Assembly (NCBI GenBank): GCA_965153455.1
Contig: OZ234496.1
Span: 1,550,001 to 1,614,000 of the forward strand
Length of the DNA stretch: 64,000 nucleotides
Direction of reading: 5' to 3'
Source of the DNA: Sphagnum compactum
Lineage: Eukaryota; Bryophyta; Sphagnopsida; Sphagnales
Program-made: the position numbers and the translations under genes
In this document: one piece after another, positions 46,601-59,200 of the stretch
Layout: each line of letters starts with the position of its first letter
How positions within the stretch are numbered: the stretch's first letter is position 1
Notes under the pieces: model-generated
Told to the model about the DNA's origin: nothing
What the model saw: the letters and a program-made list of their open reading frames with translations, nothing else
The model's database searches: none

Positions 46601-49600
46601 CAAAGTGGTAACATTGAAAACTTATCAATGATCATCCCTTACTAGCTTAAAGTGAAAATGAATATTTGCATTTAAGTATGTAGCATGTTTATGTATGAAA
46701 TCATGAGTAGAGGTTTTTGCACACATTGAACATTTCATTTTCTTCTTACACTCATGAGCAAGTATGAAAATAACATGCGCATTTCAATTGGATGGAAAAG
46801 AAATATTAATGGGCATATGCATCATCGATATTGTTGAATCATTTTCTTTTGTGAACCTTTTCTACTTGTGTGCTATAGTGGAAAGAGCTTGTGGACATGG
46901 CATGATAAAGAAGAAGAGGCTTTGTTACTACATAACATGTATGTTGGTGAGTATGCCAAGGGTCAACGCTCGGGAAGAGGCACTTTCTACTATGCATCGG
47001 GTGCCATTTTTCAGGTTGATTGATTTCTGTACATTTGATGTTGATGAATGTCATTTTTTTCATTACCATGTTGATGAATTATGGTTCCCAAAATCAAAGG
47101 TTTGAAAAATGTGTTGGTCCAATGTCCAGAACTTGGAATCCACTTTCTTAACTTATTGACTCCCCCACCCTCAATTATAATGATTTGGAACCCATACATA
47201 GTAATTTTACACTAGATGAATTATAAGTGATCCATCTCTTATTTTTAGGGCATGTGGAGAGCAAATGACAAAGAAGGACCTGGTGTGCTAACATATGAAA
47301 GTGGAAAGGTGCATTATGGGATTTTTTGTCGGGATCATTATGAGGCCATACGTGATGAAAGCATGAATGTTTTGGTTAAAGAGGTGAGAAACATTTGGCC
47401 TTCATCTTCACCCATAAAATAAAATCCTTGAATTTCCCAAATGTTAAAGGGTATGTGGTGGAAATCTGACCAATTAAATTTGGTACTTTTATATTTGGTG
47501 AGTGGAACATTTAATCATAATAAATTGGATTCAATCATTGTCTTAGACCAAATTCCAAGTGCAATATCCAAACCATGGTTGAGAAATGTTAGTACGTGTA
47601 TAGTTAAGTTTTATAAGGCCAATTAATTGAAATAATTGCATTTGCCCGCCTTGTTTTCTGTTAACTACCTATGTGGGGTTTCTAGATATATACTTATTCT
47701 TGAGTTGAAAATTGGTATCAACGATGTTCTTGTGGATTCGTTTTTAAAGCAACTTGTTGAAGAACACATTGTTGTAATGTTGAAAGTGCATGTCAAGGAA
47801 ACGTCTATAACTCAAGTAACAAAAATTCAAGGATTTTGGAAATGAAGGCATTGGATAAGGTGGTTGATGAGGAGGAAGATCCAGAAGCTACTAAAAAAAC
47901 TTTATCAGATGCATTAATGAGATTCAATTCCGAGCTCAAGGATATATTTTTTACTTGGAGGTGAAAATTATTTTGCCATTGGGTGTAAGGGTCACTTGAA
48001 GTTCACCCTATTAATGATAATAGTTGTCAAAAATTTGACATTGACTTATTCGTAAGCATGTTTGCTTCTGTGCATTGCTTAACAAACTCATATTGGTTTA
48101 ATATATTTGTCGTCATCCTACATCAGGAAAGACTTGTATCAATAATAAGAAGTTTGTTAGAAAAGTAAATTAATGGCATCATATTTGATAGACGTCTATA
48201 TTAAAGAATGATAAAATGGCACAATATAGTTTTCTTTGGGTTATAAATTATAAGAAGGTAAAGGGCAAAACATGTATTGTTCAAGAATGTTTTAAATTAC
48301 ACTTTTTGTTGGACTCAATTACAACATATGCATGTGAACAAATAGTTGAGGCCTAAACAAAAGCTATTAAACATCAAGCTATGAATTACCTCCATGTGAA
48401 TAATAGACTAAAATTCACATTCACAATGAGATGGCATTGTCCCTTTTTTGTGACAATATAATGTCATAGCATTTCTTGGTGCAATACTGATCTTATTGAC
48501 TATCTAGTAATTTAAGGAATATTTTTTGGGGAAGTCTGAACTTGAAGTTTTCAACAATGTGTCTTGTGAACTTTTTTTGTTTTGTATGTGTAGCATGATG
48601 GTAGAATCAAGGCCATTATTTTCAAATCCTATGGAAAACTACCTTGATGACACATGTGACTATGGTACCATAACAAAAGGACATACAATGGGATTGAGTC
48701 TTCAAGGACTTCAAGAGGCATTCAAAAATCGCAAGAAAATATTTGCAGCACGAGGAACATCTCCAAATTCAAAATTTGACATTCAACATCAATCCCTCTC
48801 AAATGATTTGCATGTCGACATTGAATTAGGAAAGGATAATGAAAAAGAGATTTCCAAGGAATATCTTGGAACATTAGCCAAAAATTTGCCAATCAAAGAT
48901 GAAAATCTTTCAAAAGTTAAGAAAGTGGTAGATCAAGAGGTTCCAAGTGATGAAATTTCGCAACAAGGAGATTTAAACAGTCCACTTCATTGGACAAAGG
49001 CATCACCATTTGACAGTTTAATATTGGAAGGCCAAGCTCGAGCAATGTCAGTGGAACAATTTTGGCGACTATGCTTTGATGCACATGTAAATCATTTCAT
49101 GATTTCCTTTTCAAAATTGGTGCCACTCATAATCACAAGTCAAAGTTTACATTATGTACTAAAATAGGATTTGGATTGAGTCTTTGTTCATTGAATTCAA
49201 TAATGCTAAATATTTTATTAATTAGTAATGTCATGAGTTTCTTTCAGTGTTGAAGTTTCTTGTCTAGTGTATAAAGAACAAGACTTACAATTAATGCCAA
49301 AAGATTGTCATGTTTTATTATTTTGTAGTTATGGAGGCTACTCATTTGAAAACATCTTGTAAGGGAAACACTAATGTGCTATGACCATGAATAATATTTT
49401 CATTGTCTAAAATTTTATTAAAAAATCATAAGCAAAGATATATAATTTGCCCATAAATACTTTTTCTTTGGTCCTATAAACCAACAAGATTTTGCATTCA
49501 ATGATTTCAAAGAGCCAACTTAATACATTTTATTATATATATTGTTTCCATTATTTGCATGATCTACTTTTTCAAAACATAAACAAAATCAAGGTTTTGT

Positions 49601-51985
49601 TTCCAAAGTAAAGAAATCCTCATAAGATTTTCCATGAAAATGTTTTGCACATAGAAATCTATATTGTAATACCTTGGCCATTTCAACACATGTTTGTCAA
49701 ATAATTAGTTAATTTTGAAATTTTCATTTCAACAAATGGAATATTCCTAAATATTCACTGTTATCCTTCACAATATCTTTTGATTTGGAAGAAATGATTT
49801 TTGAAAATCTCAACATTTCTAAAAATAATATAATTAGTGTCGAATTGGCCAAGCTACTAAGGTATGTGCATCATTTTGAAATTGAAACCAAGGTCATTCA
49901 CTTGTCAATTTGGCATTTTTTATAAACAATGTTTGTCAGGATTATATAAAGTTCTTCTTGGTCCCTAATGTTATGTTCATAAATGAGTAATCATAAGTTT
50001 CTTTGTCATGGATATGGTATTATGATGGAATTCCAGATTCTAGAACCAGGTTTAGGATTGGCTCAAGTTGATATGATATTGAAGCCATCAGCAAATGCGT
50101 GGGATGATGCATTTGATCTTTATTGTCCAGTTAAACAACCATTAAACATTGGTCCTTGGCTTGTTTCATTTAAAATATCACAATATTGGGATGATCTAAA
50201 ATGTAACAAAACTTTTATATTGTGTATTAATTTGATGACATACTTACATGCGATATATGCTTAATGTTAAAGATCTTAATATAATAAAACCTTTTTACCA
50301 AGCAACCAAATTAAGAAATTTGGAAGTTCTAATAAAGGAACTTGTATGTTTCTATGTCTAGAATGCATAATGGAAATCATATTTTCATTTTGGAAATCAA
50401 AATCATTGCAATATCCACATAACAAATGGTTTGTGATATTTGTTTCAAAATATTGAAGTCATGTGAAAGAATATGTGAGAACTTCAAAAATAAAAAATAA
50501 AAGCATTCCCCCCCCCCCCCCCCCCCCTCCCAATGCATGTAAGTGCAAGTGTGTCATTTTTTAATGATTATTGTAAGGACTTATGCAGAGTCGACAATTA
50601 ATTCAAAGGGAAGTTGATGAAGCCTTTGTAAAGTTGGCTTTGTGCAAGTTTTATACAAATGAAATGACTATGCAAAAGAAAGTAAAAAAAAAAACTTGAC
50701 ATATGTTTTTGTTGCATAGTTTGTTTTATGAACTTTGAAAATTAGGATTATCATTTGTAAAGCTTGGAATTGTGGAAATTCTTTTGTAGAATACATTTGA
50801 TTACCCAAATTTCTACCAAAAAAGTTACATAAATTTGGTGTTGTCGTTAATACACATGGCCCAAATCATAATTTTCTTAATCGTCAATTCCAAACAATCT
50901 AGTTTGGGACAATGAAGTAGCATATTTAGAATTAATATAGAAAAAAAATTTCAATAAATTAGAAACATTAAGTGAATGAAGCATTATTCAATATGTAGAT
51001 GGCAATAATGGTGATATAATTGTTGATATTTGTAGGTCATAAAAGTGTTGGAAGGTTGTGTTGAAGCCATTACAACATGGTCACAAGAAGAGACAATGTA
51101 CACAATTATCCAATCATTTGAAATCCAAGGAGAATTTATTCAAGCATCATCACATTTACAAAGGCTTTTTGGGGAATGCATGTTGGAGTCAAAATGTAGT
51201 AATTATTGCATTAAATTGCATTCTTTAATCAACTTTTATAAGGTATTATACATTCCTTCTTTTGGAGGAATCATGCTTTTGTTTAGTACATGTAGTTGCT
51301 TTCTTGCACTTTTTTGTAATAACCATAAGGGGTTTTGAAAATGAATTTATGATTTAAAAGGTGTACAATTTGAAAAAAAAACATTTGCACATGGTTTTTG
51401 TGAAATTCATGATTTGCATTTATGGCATTTATAGAAAATCAGGCCTCAAATGGATGTTCCTCCAAATTCAATAACAACATTTACATTGCAAACGCTTTAC
51501 CAATATCAACTCCAAGATAGAAATCCAAGTGTTTTTCTTGACATTGACATCAATTATAGAGAATTTGAAATTTCAATCCTTCAATTTGTCATCTTGGTAT
51601 CAATTCTAATGCCTTTTTTATGACAAAATGTTTTGAACCATAAAGTGTACATATTTTGCAATTAACCATCCAATTTTTAACAATCATGAATGTACATAAA
51701 TATGAAAAGGGATTTGAATGTTCTTGATCAATCTCCAAAGAATTGTGTTAATCCAACTAGTTCAATATTAAATGAATTTTGTTGTATTTAATTCAAACAC
51801 TTAAAGGGCCTAGTAATAAATTAAAATTTGTTGGCTTGTTTAATAACAATTTTGTTAAATGCTAAAATATTCAACTTTTTATGCAGGAAGCCAAAACAAA
51901 CAAAATGTTGTTGTCATCACAACCACATGAAGTTTTGAAGTTGTTTATTGACAAAGAAATTGTTAGAGAAACTAAACAATTGTGA
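43684..51985 (+). CDS. RSPH10B: radial spoke head protein 10 homologue B-like, MORN repeats
   Basis: RSPH10B sits in radial spokes of motile 9+2 axonemes; in plants it would act in sperm flagella. Supported exons: 43684-43750, 45029-45295, 45463-45605, 45734-45832, 46249-46529, 46879-47014, 47249-47383, a part ending at 47960, 48594-49086, 50037-about 50202, then less certain ones near 51036-51240, 51428-51556 and 51887-51985. MORN repeats follow one another: GSFKKGMMHGNGKLKWGQG, YEGNF, DGLPHGVGAM, DGLWVHGIRHGLGTMEYGKG, GEWEGDRKQGKGQFIF, YEGMWLEGKPHGLGTQ, YEGDWKEGFPEG, GEYAKGQRSGRGTFYYASGA and GMWRANDKEGPGVLTYESGK. The block GRGTFYYASGAIFQG closely parallels animal RSPH10B. After the MORN array come FNSELKDIFFTW and MSVEQFWRLCFDAH, as in the helical tail of the family. 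The start ATG is a guess. The region 47700-47865 needs either an odd acceptor or a one-base frameshift. The C-terminal exons are lineage-specific and uncertain. Confidence 0.8.
50508..50527 (+). repeat. run of 20 C
   Basis: Twenty consecutive C residues sit in a strongly AT-rich intron of the RSPH10B-like gene. Such runs are prone to sequencing and assembly length errors. Confidence 0.98.
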
Positions 51986-54900
51986 TGGTATGAATTGAAG
52001 ATGGTGATGACAAGATTGGATTTAGATGATTATTATGTTATAATGATACCATGGTTAGTTTGATTGAGTTATCATAACTAATATCCAAGGTCATTTTAAT
52101 TGTGTAATTATTTTTTATTTAGTCACATGAATTATTTCAATTTTCACTCGATAAATTGTTCAAAACAAGGAAAGTTTTTTTTCCCCTCTTCAATCTCATA
52201 TAATCAACATTAATATAATTATGTTTCTCATGTATGATTGAAACCTTTTTTACTATTGTATTTTTATTTAGATTTGATTTTCACATTGTTCATTTTTGAA
52301 AAATAAAAGACATGCATGACATTTTATATACAATGTTCGAGCATGAATTTGGTTTTACTTCTTCATCCATTTTTTTTATCATTGTAGAATATTAACCCTA
52401 ACCATCTTGAAGCACAAACATTGTTCAAACAAATACAATATTTCATGATTTGATCATGGGATATTATTTTCTTTGGATTCACTTTCATGAAAGTTATGAC
52501 ATTCATAATACTTGTACACAATTAATGTCTCACAATATATTTTATCATCAATCTCCAATGTTTTGATTGATTCTAGTTTTGTAACACATGATTTATTAGT
52601 TGTAATGTGAATCTTTCCATGTCACATATATAACATCTTTAAATTAATTTAAAATTATAAAAACCCATACCACTTGCTAGTTTCAGGCTTAAAAACATTT
52701 AGAAATTTATAACAATTGAATCATTCAAACTACATTCATATTTGAGATAATTACATTGGAAAATCATCTATAAATCAAACTTGAGAATATTTTCCAACAC
52801 AATATATTTGCCACATCAACCAAATGTAATTGTGGAACATTTTTAAAATCCACTAATAAATATAGAAACATTGAATTCAAGTGTCCAAAGGACAAGTTTG
52901 GGAGGTTGCTTGGTGAGTAATTTTACTATAAACAACCCAACCAAACAGGCCGGGGAAAAGATTTCAATTAAATGCATGTTCTTAACTAACATCTTTTTAG
53001 ACCCTTTTGGCATATAGTTCTAAATTTAAATAAATATTAATTTCAAAGACAAAATGAACTTACAAAGTTCACAAGTTTAATCCTATGTGTTTCCCAAAAA
53101 TTTTAACATTTGCCTTTTGTTTATGGACTTCATTGTAGTTTTCTTAATGTAAACATTCCCAATGCTTTTGGCATGAAAATGATGTTTGTAATGATTCTAA
53201 AAGTTGGTATTTGATGTTGTTGAACTTTACTGTCCAACCTTCTATGTTCACAATTTTACTTGTTGAATACAAGGCACACAACTTACAATTCAAATTAAAG
53301 GACATTAGTTGCTTCAAACCTTTACACATCATGGACAAATTGTCTTGACAATCTTGATGTCAATTCATGATACCAAAATGTTTTGAACATTGCTCATTAT
53401 AATGGGGAAAAGATGGGACAAAAACAATTGTGTTAAATACGATGTAGTTTTCTTTAAGACTATTGGAATCATGAAATATTATTTGGAGTATGGGAATCAA
53501 ATGCAAAAAAACGTTTAAAGGAAATTAAGGTGACAAAGTGAGTAGTTCATAAGGATTGAATAATCTCTTGACGATGAAAAAGAAGAAGATTTGTAAAATG
53601 TCTTAGCTTTGGATAGACCCAAGTTAGTCTTTGGTTATATCAAGAAAAGATATGAAATCAATTCATGCCTTCAAGTTTCCTCAAGTAACAAAAGTATCAA
53701 TGTTTTTGAAATTGTGACAAATATATTGATGATTTGTGTAGCCAAACATGACAAAGGTACATCAAGCACCTTGGGATCATGATGAAATGCACTATAATTG
53801 GGTAAATGTTCACAAAGTTATATATATGATTGGTATTGGTTGAAAATTTCTTCCTAGTTTGTTTCACTATTTAAATTTCTAATATTATCATTATTCAAAC
53901 TACACATAAGATTAAAATACACATCAAAGTGATGATGTTTTAAAGGTGAGTCAGGTGAGTTTGACTGCATGACGGGTTCCATTTAAAATACTAGCTTGCA
54001 AAGATGTCCCAAAGGGGACTCCTTCAATCCACTTGTAATAAAACCTAACTAAATTTTTTTGTGAATAAAACAATCTTTCCTTTCACTCTTACAAAAACTA
54101 GGATTGATTATGCTTTAGAACATGGAGGTTTTTAGTCTAACAAAAGTCAAAAAATCTTCAAAATTATTTGAGTTTCAAGATTTTTTATGGATAACAATAA
54201 TTACATATTGCAGTTTGGTTAATTTGAATATGTTAAAATTATAACTTTGTGCCCTTATTAAAACATTATTCACAAAATTTTGCCAAAAAGTTAAAGTCAA
54301 AATCACAAATTCAAAAATGAAATGATTTTGAAAGGTTTACATTAGTAGAAATCAACGAAAAAAGGTAAAAATTGCTAGATTCCTATAGTTGATTTTCAAT
54401 ATGTAGCAGTACATATAAAAGGTTGATAAAAATCTGTGTATTTCATATTTGGTTTATAATTAAAATTTGGCTAAATTTTTTTGTGGATAATCACCATTTT
54501 TTAACATCTTTTGTGGATGATGGCAACTTAGACTACATTCAAAATATATTTTTAAAAATGGTTCCCTTGGACATATTCATTTATATATACCCACAATATG
54601 TTCTTTGATTCCTATTGTCAATTTAAGTTGTGTAAATTGTCCAATTGTTATTCAATAAATTAATCACTTCATTGGACTTGTGCTTTTATTTTTTTAGAAT
54701 CATATATATCTTGTGAATTTTATTGGCAAATCTCTTGGTTCAATGTCTTAAGAGGTTGAATCAAGTTTAGATTGATAAGAAAACAACTTCAACATATAAG
54801 TCTTGGAATTAGGATTGAACCTTGGCATTTTCTTACTTGTATATTTTATTTTGCTTCCTCAATGCTCACACAAAAACTTTTTACAACATAATCACATTAA

Positions 54901-56243
54901 AAATACTAAACATTGCAACAAAAAACGTATCCCTTACCAAGCCTAGACCATAATGCTAGAACAACTTGTAGGAATGTACATAATAATGAACATCAATGTA
55001 ATATCAAGTTGTTGGAAAATAAAAAGAATCTACCTCAGATAAAAAAAAATGTTATTTAGTTTTGCATAGTACCAATTATAGCCTTTTATGATATTAAAAT
55101 ACTTTCCTTGCATTCTTGCATTACATATTGATAGGCATGAACATCTTGCTTTTCGAATGAATAAATTAGACATTCATCCATTAAGTAATGTTTAATTTGG
55201 TATTTAGGAAATGACAATTAAAGTTTGAACTACTTTATTCTTGGTTAGCCTATTTTTATTCTAATACATTGTAACATTTCTTAATAGATGTCTCTTTCTC
55301 TTGTTTAGATGAAAAATTCGAAAAATAAAATTTCATTATAGTTATCATTAAATTTTTGAAAATAATTCATTACTTAAATTGAAATTTCCTTAGAAATTTA
55401 ATTTCAATTTCCATACATTGTTGACAAATGATTTTAAAGCTTTCCATATGACCTATAGAGATCCATGTCAAATTGATAGTGTAAGATCAAAAAACATGTT
55501 CAAGCTCAACCAACAATAGTTTGAGGTAGTGAACACCTTTACTTAATCTATGTTTATTAGAACATGTGCACAACCAATTTTCTTTTCCATAATTATAGGG
55601 GGACAATTTTGGCAAAATCTTTATAAAGGTGAATTCCAAGGAAAGAGTTGTCAATTGCTCTAACCAAAGTTAGATATGATAGAGAATTTGATATTGAATC
55701 CATTCCATCAATTGGAATGACATCATGCAAAGGTTTAGTGCATTGTTTTCCAATCCATTTTAACACACCAAACATTAATGAAAGCCCAAAACCTTTTCAA
55801 GTGCACAACAAATTATACATTCTTTTGTCAAATTTTCCATTATGTATTATTAATTACATATTTCCATTTGAGCATTTTCCTCTAAAGCAAATGAAGTAAA
55901 TTAGTCTAAACAAAATGTTACAAATCAAACCTACATTTCATTTTGATTAGTCTTTTTAGTTTGTAATGTTGTTAATCTTGCATAACAAGGGTCTATTCTT
56001 GATCCCTTTCTAAATTCTATTCCACATTCTTGTCTTTTTTCAATCACAAAATAATTTCACTAATTGGCAATAAGAGGTTTCATGATCTATATCCCCATTT
56101 CCATTGTCAAGGTAATGAAATCTTCATGTTCTAGAAATGTTTCACTATTGCAAAAAGATCTATCTTTGTTGTTGTCAAACCAACAAACACCTCCATATCT
56201 TTGTTGAGGAAGGTGGTCTTTCCAATGTCTAATATTTTAGATT
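51986..56243. other. AT-rich spacer between convergent genes
   Basis: No conserved coding sequence is visible. A + strand open stretch at 55648-55899 (VRYDREFDIESIPSIGMTSC) looks protein-like but matches nothing I know; it could be a retroelement fragment or 3' UTR. Confidence 0.45.
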
Positions 56244-59200
56244 TCACCTTTTCTCCTCTTTTAGATCTAAAGGTGTATAAAGGCATGTAGGAGGCCATGG
56301 AAGGCCAACAACTTTGTATGCCTTTTCCTTTGCTATTTTCCTTGCTTGATGCACTTTACTAGTAATTAAACTATTGGGTTTAGTTCTAAAAATTTTCCAA
56401 TTTCTTTTGAATTGTTCCCAAGTTTGATCTACTTCCCAAGGGCCTTCATATGTTTGCAGTTGGGTCATATTTTTTGGATATGTGCTTGGATCCCTATGTA
56501 TTGCATCTATCATAGATGGGATTTCATTTGCAATGGTTGATGAAACTTTCAAACTAAGGTCATTGTATGTTTCTTTCACTTCAATGGGCATTGTGGTTTC
56601 TAGGAATATATCTCCAATCTTTCTTTCCATGGTTTCACCATTAGTACTAGAAGTAGTAGACTCCATACAAATGGGCAATGTTTGCATGCCATCTTTTTGC
56701 ATAGGGGTCCTGCTAATTTCAGTAATTTGTTTTGGAGAATAACATACCTTCTCTTTGACCTCTTGAGTGGGGACTTCATCCAACATCATTGATTTGGATG
56801 TCTTTTCCAGTGCAACTGGCTGTATCCCAGCTTCTTTGTCATCTTTTGTAATGTGCATTTGACGCTTCTCCATTTTCCCTATAATGCTCTCCATACTATT
56901 TTGAGTGGCTACTTTGAGTTGCTCAACGGGGGCCTCATCAAGCATTGTCTTTTGGCTTTTTTCTTCTAATGCATCTTTGGGTTCTTCCAATGTGGCATTA
57001 TCAAACATTGTTAATTGGAGTGTTTCTTCCATGATTGGTTCCAACATAACCTCTTTCTCCTCTTCTATGCTAAGCATTTTAGAAATTTCAAGATTGACTT
57101 CCTCGTTAACATCTTGAATGGGGCCTTCATGAATTGTTATGGATTGAGGTCCTTTTGTCAAGATTGGTTCAACCTCAAACTCTTTTTCACCTTCATCAAT
57201 GGGGTTTTGATGTTCGTTTGATTTGAGAAGAATATGTTCCTTGGTCCCATGAATATTGGACACTTTGAACCCAAAAACATCATCAAACACAACTGTAGAT
57301 TGGGGCTCCTCCAATGGTAGCGCAACCTTGTTTTTTTCTTTCTCCTCATCATGAGTCATTGATCCAGGTTGATCAATGTTTGCTCCATCAAGAGCTATTA
57401 ACTGTAGTGCCATTTGCAAGGTAGGTTTAGATTCATCCATTTTGTCAACTTTCATCAATTCAATCTTCAAAATAGGCTCAACTTCAACATGATTCCCCTC
57501 TTGAACACAAGGAATTGTAGTAGCTGCAAGAACCACCTCCATATCAAACTTCTTGATTTGTGGTGCTTGCTTCAAGCTTGACTCAATCCCAATGTCCTCT
57601 TCTGAAACTTCATCTCCAACGCCCAATTCAAACATGTCCAATTTTGAAACATCCTCCTTCATCTCCATGGACAACATCCTTTTAGGACATTTGGTAGGAG
57701 TTTCACCAAGCATGTTGGATTGAAGTGCTCCAACCTCCAACATCAAGTCATCCCCAACTTGTTTTTCTTGCTTTACAATGGGCATTTGAGCTTCGTCTAT
57801 CTTTTGAACATCATCTTTGGATAGGATTTCAAAAGGGTGAAGCTTTGTTGGATCTAGTTTGGGGATCATTTTTGCATGTTCACTAAAAGCTTCATCAAGT
57901 TTTGTGGATTGAAGTCCTTCTAAGCAAGGTTCCACTTGAAAATGTTTGCCCTCTTTAACAAGATGATGAACTCCAACTAATCTCATAGACACATTCCCCT
58001 CTTTCACAAAACCCAATTGACTTTCCTCTAGCTTTAGAATATCCTCCTCATTAGGCAATTCCCTAGCAAGAACTTCCTTTGGTTTCTCAACGGAGACATC
58101 TACAAGGACATTGGATTGAGGTGTCATTTGCAACTTTGGTTCATGCACAACCTCTTTCTCTTTGTTAATTATGGGCATTTGAGATTTCTCTAACTTTGGA
58201 AGATGCATCCCCTTGGTTTCAAGAATGAAAGGCTCCACATGCTCATTTAGAGCCCTTTCCAACTTTGTGGACCAAGGCTCTTTCTCCATTGCAAGTTCAA
58301 CCTCAACATGTCTTTCTTCTTTCAAAAGAGGAAATTTGACAGCTTTAAGGACCACCTTCTTTTCCAACTCCTCAATTGAGACCTCATGAAACTCTAGGGA
58401 TTGTGGTGTCTCCTCAACATTTGATTTTTCCACAACATCGGTCTCCTCATCTCCAATCTCCTCACTTGGAACCCGTTCAAGCAAAGTGTGTTGATTTGCC
58501 TCATGCACCATCAATGGATCATCCTCAAGTGGATCACTAAGAGCATCATAAAACTCCATGGAAAGAGGATGTTCTTCCGCTGGCATAACTTCCATCTGCT
58601 TTTCTTTTTTAGTAAGAGGAATTTCAAAAGCCTCTTGAAGCACCTTCTTCACAAGCTCTACAATTGGGGGTTCATGGGGCTTCAATGATTTTTTTTCTTC
58701 CTTTGAACTTGGCTTGACCTCCACACATCTCTGTCCTTCTAAAATGTTAAATTGAGGCTCTTGTTGAAGAACATTTTTAATCTTCAAAGCACCCACCTCC
58801 TCTAACTTCTGAATTGGAGCCCCTTCAAGCATGATGAATCCAAATGCCTCCTTTAATGTTGGTGCATCCCCAAGCTCTTTCACCTCTTTTAGAGCACACA
58901 CTTGTGTGTCTTCTGACTTTGGAACACCTTCTTCCCTAGTTTCACAAATGGAGACTTTGGGCTCGTCCTTTGGAGCTGCATCAAGTTCCATGGATTGAGG
59001 ATCTTCTTCCAAGGTTGACTTAGCCCCAACTTCAGTTCCTCCTCCAACAATACTAATTAATTGAAGTTCTTTTACCACTACAACACCCTCCTTATCTATA
59101 TAAGGAGTGGGGACTTTGGACATAACCTTGTTCGGAATTTTATGAAGCAACTGAAAATGTTGGGACTTTTCCAATGAAGGTTTGGAGGCAATTTTTTCCT

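Noticed and set aside
57015-57221. + strand frames inside the orphan gene
   Set aside because: Short antisense shadows of the 3.1-kb exon on the - strand.
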